Assembly: GCA_951799425.1 (NCBI GenBank) | Contig: OX637399.1 | Span: forward strand, 34,507,701-34,571,700 | Direction of reading: 5' to 3' | From: Ilex aquifolium | Lineage: Eukaryota > Streptophyta > Magnoliopsida > Aquifoliales > Aquifoliaceae | DNA length: 64,000 bases | Part shown: positions 60,489-64,000 of the stretch, piece by piece | How positions within the stretch are numbered: the first letter of the stretch is position 1 | How the letters are laid out: every line of letters begins with the position of its first letter | The notes under the pieces: model-generated | Databases searched by the model: none | Seen by the model: only the letters and a program-made list of their open reading frames with translations | Told to the model about the DNA's origin: nothing | Position numbers and translations under genes: made by a program

Positions 60489-61489
60489 TATTTGAGCAAT
60501 AGCGGATCCACAGTGGGGATAGTGGGGCAACTCCCACTGAAATTTTAAAAACTATTGGGGTGTAAGTATAATTTTAAAAATTATAGAATTTATTGGACGT
60601 TTGCCCCCATTGAAAAGTTTTAAAAAATTTATGGGACTTGTAGTTTTTTCTGTGTTTTATTGTTTTATGTATTGAATTGAAATCGAGGTTTGTAGTTCTA
60701 TATTTATTTTTCTATGTTGAAATAAAATTGGGGCTTGTAGTCCTCTTTTATGGTTTATTTTTTATATATATTTAATTGATATTAGGGCTTGTAGTCCTAT
60801 CTTGTATTTTATTTTTATGTTGAATTGAAATTGAGGCTTGTAATCCTCTCTTTTGTTTTATTCTTATATCTTGAATTGGAATTAGGGCGTGTAGTCCTCC
60901 ATTATATGTTAGATTAAATTGTTTTGATTTGGTAGGTTAAATAGTTTTATTGAGATAGGTTAAGTAATTCCAAAACCTAGGTTTAATTTAATAGAATAGT
61001 CATACTTTAAATTACTTTCTATTGTTTGTTAAAATTCATTGATGAATATTAATTTTGTGTTTAAAAAAATTAATTTTTAAAAAATTAATTGCGCAATTGA
61101 ATAAGAAATCAATAGATGAACGATTGCTTGATTACATATGTCGAGAAAGAAATTTTAAGTACCATTGATAACAAAATTATCATAGAACGCTTTCAAAATA
61201 TGAAAATTCATCGGGAACAACTGTGAATATTTATAGGATGCTCGACAATCCCATGTATAGACCCAATATATGATTGAGCTCAATTTTTTGGTTTAAAATT
61301 TTTTGTTAGGTCTTATAGATAAATTTATAGTAATTTTTTTTTTGTTGGCTTTTTTTGTATATTACTCATGTATATAGGTTGCGCCTTTAATTGGCGTTCT
61401 ATTAATGAAACTATACTTTTGTGAATATTTGAAATTTTAAATGTTGCTCCGACTGAGGAAGATGTCTGGTTTCGCGCCCTATATTTAAG
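60489..61489. mobile_element. hAT element inserted in the Copia relic
   Basis: The body is 60497-61481 (985 bp). TATTTGAG (60489-60496) and TATTTAAG (61482-61489) are a nearly intact 8-bp duplication. The uninterrupted site is still visible at 56375-56395 in the sister relic. The left end is CAATAGCGGATCCACAGTGG; the right end's complement, TAGGGCGCGAAACC, is only loosely matching. A frame near 61100-61215 resembles the C-terminal part of plant hAT transposases (IIERFQNMKIHR), so this is a deletion derivative. Confidence 0.7.
60635..60905. repeat. Degenerate tandem repeat in the hAT element
   Basis: Four to five units of about 55-65 bp, each with gaattgaaatt-gggcttgtagtcct-type sequence. Confidence 0.65.
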
Positions 61490-62554
61490 TAATGTCTTCG
61501 TAAGTACAATACGCAGTCAGGTTTGAAGTGCTTCATTATATCTTGAGAACAGATTTGCAAAATTCCCGATGCACATCTTTCTAAACAATTGGTGGGAGCA
61601 AATACTGTTTTTAGGAAAGTGTTCTCATAAACGACTTGAATCAATTTTCAGTGTTGCAGTGCAGTTCTTACGATCAAGTTTTCAAAGGAGTGACAACCAT
61701 AGAATTTTATTCAGTAAACTAAAAATAATATTTTTCTCATGGATTCTTCTTCTACGAAATCACTGTGTCACATGACGGATAGTTTCATCAAGTTGGATCG
61801 ATTTGGTGATGGGAATTTCTTTCGTTGGCAAAGAAAATTGTGATTCCTCCTTATTATATGAAAGATTGTCTATTTGTTAACCACACCAAAAACTGTAAAA
61901 CAAGAGAATAAAACAGTGGCGCAGACACAAAATCGAACTGACTATCTTTACAAAAGACACATTTTAAATGCAATATCTGATTTTCTATTCGATGTCTATT
62001 AAGAAGTTTAATATGCTAAGAAGCTATTGGACAAATTGGAAGCAAAATATCTCACGAAGGATGGTATGGGTAAGAAATTCCTTGCCGGTCAGTTTTTTAA
62101 TTTAAAATGATAGATGATAAATTTGTGCTATATCAATTTAATGAGATTTAACGTATTCTAAATCGGTATGGATGAATCTGTTATAATTTCTGCTATTTCA
62201 AAGAGCAAAATTATAATACATTTTTTTTTCTTTTTGTGATATATAAATTACTGTTACAAGTCTTATGTATCATTACCACAATTATCGGTGTAAAATTTCG
62301 GATGCCTCTCATGTCAGCTTGTCAGAATTTTGGAAGTCTTGTCGGATCACAATCACTTGAAAAAAGAAGTAATCGTGAGTGGGTGAAAGTCTAATAATGC
62401 TTTTGAAAAGTACTTTTGAATTTTGACGTGTTCATATTCTTTTTTTAAAGAGTGTTTTTTTTTTTTTTTTGTTGAGACTTGCCTTATGGTCTGAATCCAA
62501 TCTCCGTTATTTAAATTAACAACTTTTTTTAAAGAGTGGTTTTTCTTCTTTTCT

Positions 62555-62745
62555 AAAAGTACTTTTCTTGTGGGGGCAATCATAAAAGGATCTCAAAAAA
62601 GAATTGGTGGGGCCGATCATACAGGAACTGGTGGGGACAATCTAAAAGTACTTTTCTTGTGGGGGCAATCATAAAAGGATCTCATAAAAGAATTGGTGGG
62701 AGCAATCATACCAGAATTGGTGGGGACAATTTAAAAGTAATTTGC
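62555..62745. repeat. 89-bp tandem duplication
   Basis: acttttcttgtgggggcaat begins at 62561 and again at 62650. Each unit repeats ggatctca and aattggtgggg-type segments, so the units themselves contain shorter repeats. Confidence 0.85.
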
Positions 62746-64000
62746 TTGTTTTTCTTTTCTTTTTTTCTTTTTTTAAATATTCACGTTTGTATCAACTATT
62801 TTATTCAATAGTATTACTATGCTTGGTATTTATTAGAATTATTTATTAGGACATGTACCACAATTTTTTTATTGGGTCTAGTAACGAAAAACAATTTTTT
62901 TTTTTAATTGTAACTCTATTATTCATCCAATAGAATTATAAAATGTATAATTTTTAAGATTTTTTTATATAAAAGGGTAAATATGCGTTATATTTACAAA
63001 GTGTACCTATAAATTTACCACATTAATGTGAATTATTGTATTAATGGACCCTTCACAAAATTAATATAATTTATCAATCCAATTATCTACGTTGATCTGA
63101 TCAATAATTTATTAAATTCTCGTGGTAAATCGAGTAACACTCTATGTATAATATGTTGTGAACATACACAAAAACTGATGCAGCAAACATGTAAAAAGGG
63201 GCCTAATTCTATAATAAAATAAGAGCAATATTGTTGAGGCATGATTTAGGGACATTGTGCTATGGTCATTAAATTATAATAATACACTATGCCCTCAAAT
63301 TAAATTCTTAAATTATTTCTCGGCTGCATTAGTAATGAAATAAACAACGTTCTAGTCTATGTGGAAACTAGCTTTTTAAAGTTGACACTCCTTTTTGAAG
63401 GACATATAGGAAAGCGGATATTAAAATAAATTATTATATCATTTAATATATCTGGGACCCACTACTATAATAGAGTGTCAAGTGCTTTTATTTATAGTGG
63501 CAAGTGCTTTTAGAGGTCACTTTAGTGCTACAGCTTTTACTACCATATATTATCTAATAGAGAAGATTGGCAAAGCAAGCACAATGCGCAGGAATAATGC
63601 AAGTTAGAAAACATGTATACATTCCAAGACAATCATAAAACATATGGATCAAAAATCAATAGGCCGGGTACAAGTATTTTTTATTCAAAAAGATTAATTC
63701 ATAGCTATTGCTTGATCGATAATAAAAATAGAGAATATTTATAATATTACAGTTGGTAAGTTGAATTCGTAATTTATAAAAATACAATGGTCAAAATTAA
63801 TCTAATTTTCATCTATTTTGATTTAATTATACAAAATTTATCTTAATTTTTTTCTACTCAAACACTCCCAAATGTCAAGCAACCCTATTAATCAACACCT
63901 ACCCATCTCTTCTATTTGTTCATCTCTCTCTATTCACTTTAATTTTAAATTATGAAATTAAAAAAAATAAATTATAATTCAAAATATCAAATATTGAACA
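62746..64000. other. AT-rich right edge
   Basis: No gene or RNA gene recognised. A piece at 63370-63420 (tttttaaagttgacactcct) resembles 48068-48090 beside the partial receptor leader, hinting that receptor-related flank sequence continues to the right. Confidence 0.4.

Larger units (their letters stand above)
60355..62130 (+). pseudogene. Copia gag fragment B (fossil), split by a hAT element
   Basis: 60355-60490 and 61490-62130 together correspond to the order seen in fragment A. Translated similarity to Copia gag (for example LDKLEAKYLTKDGMGKKFL near 62030-62090) is clearer here. No LTR pair is visible. Broken, with several interruptions, plus the hAT insertion. Confidence 0.6.

Noticed and set aside
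1-64000. CRISPR arrays, bacterial operons or tRNA/rRNA genes
   Set aside because: None seen; the only tRNA-like sequences are SINE promoter boxes and retrotransposon primer sites.

Overview
The window looks like nuclear DNA of a eudicot plant. It is AT-rich, host genes have short exons with GT/AG introns, and the gene set is typical of plants: a pentatricopeptide-repeat protein, an RS-rich nuclear protein, an F-box protein and a CC-NB-LRR immune receptor. Plant-type SINEs, MITEs, hAT elements, TRIMs and Ty3/Gypsy and Ty1/Copia remains fill the spaces. I cannot name the species from sequence alone.

Layout. Positions 1-4088 (minus strand) hold the 5' part of a mitochondrial PPR protein gene that runs off the left edge. 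It is arranged head to head with an arginine/serine-rich coiled-coil protein 2 (RSRC2-like) gene on the plus strand (first exon near 5160, coding 6990-14003). About 1 kb of shared upstream DNA lies between them, carrying a SINE and a MITE. The RSRC2-like gene has a 4.6-kb intron containing a 699-bp hAT element with a MITE nested inside. After a gene-poor stretch comes a 7.2-kb LTR element (17862-25055, minus orientation). Its LTRs look identical, and it shows no recognisable gag or pol. A five-exon F-box gene follows (26821-30166, plus).

From 31.6 kb to the end the window is a nest of repeats around one immune receptor gene. It holds a TRIM (31612-32325), a 1.9-kb hAT element with a perfect 8-bp duplication (32862-34747), nested MITEs, an old chromodomain-type Ty3/Gypsy element (39163-47463) that itself contains a TRIM and a terminal-inverted-repeat insertion, and a second TRIM copy (49950-50617). 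The CC-NB-LRR gene is at 51983-55803. Beyond it are two eroded Copia gag fragments, one split by a hAT element, a long-TIR element and a hairpin MITE.

The most notable pattern is that the upstream region and 5' leader of the NB-LRR gene recur without a receptor coding region at about 35.7-37.5 kb, and in part at 47.8-48.3 kb. Sequence found 3' of the receptor (56.8-57.2 kb) follows directly in the 35.7-38.1 kb copy. This looks like a receptor cluster that has lost members. The host genes are unrelated in function and show no sign of acting as one pathway.
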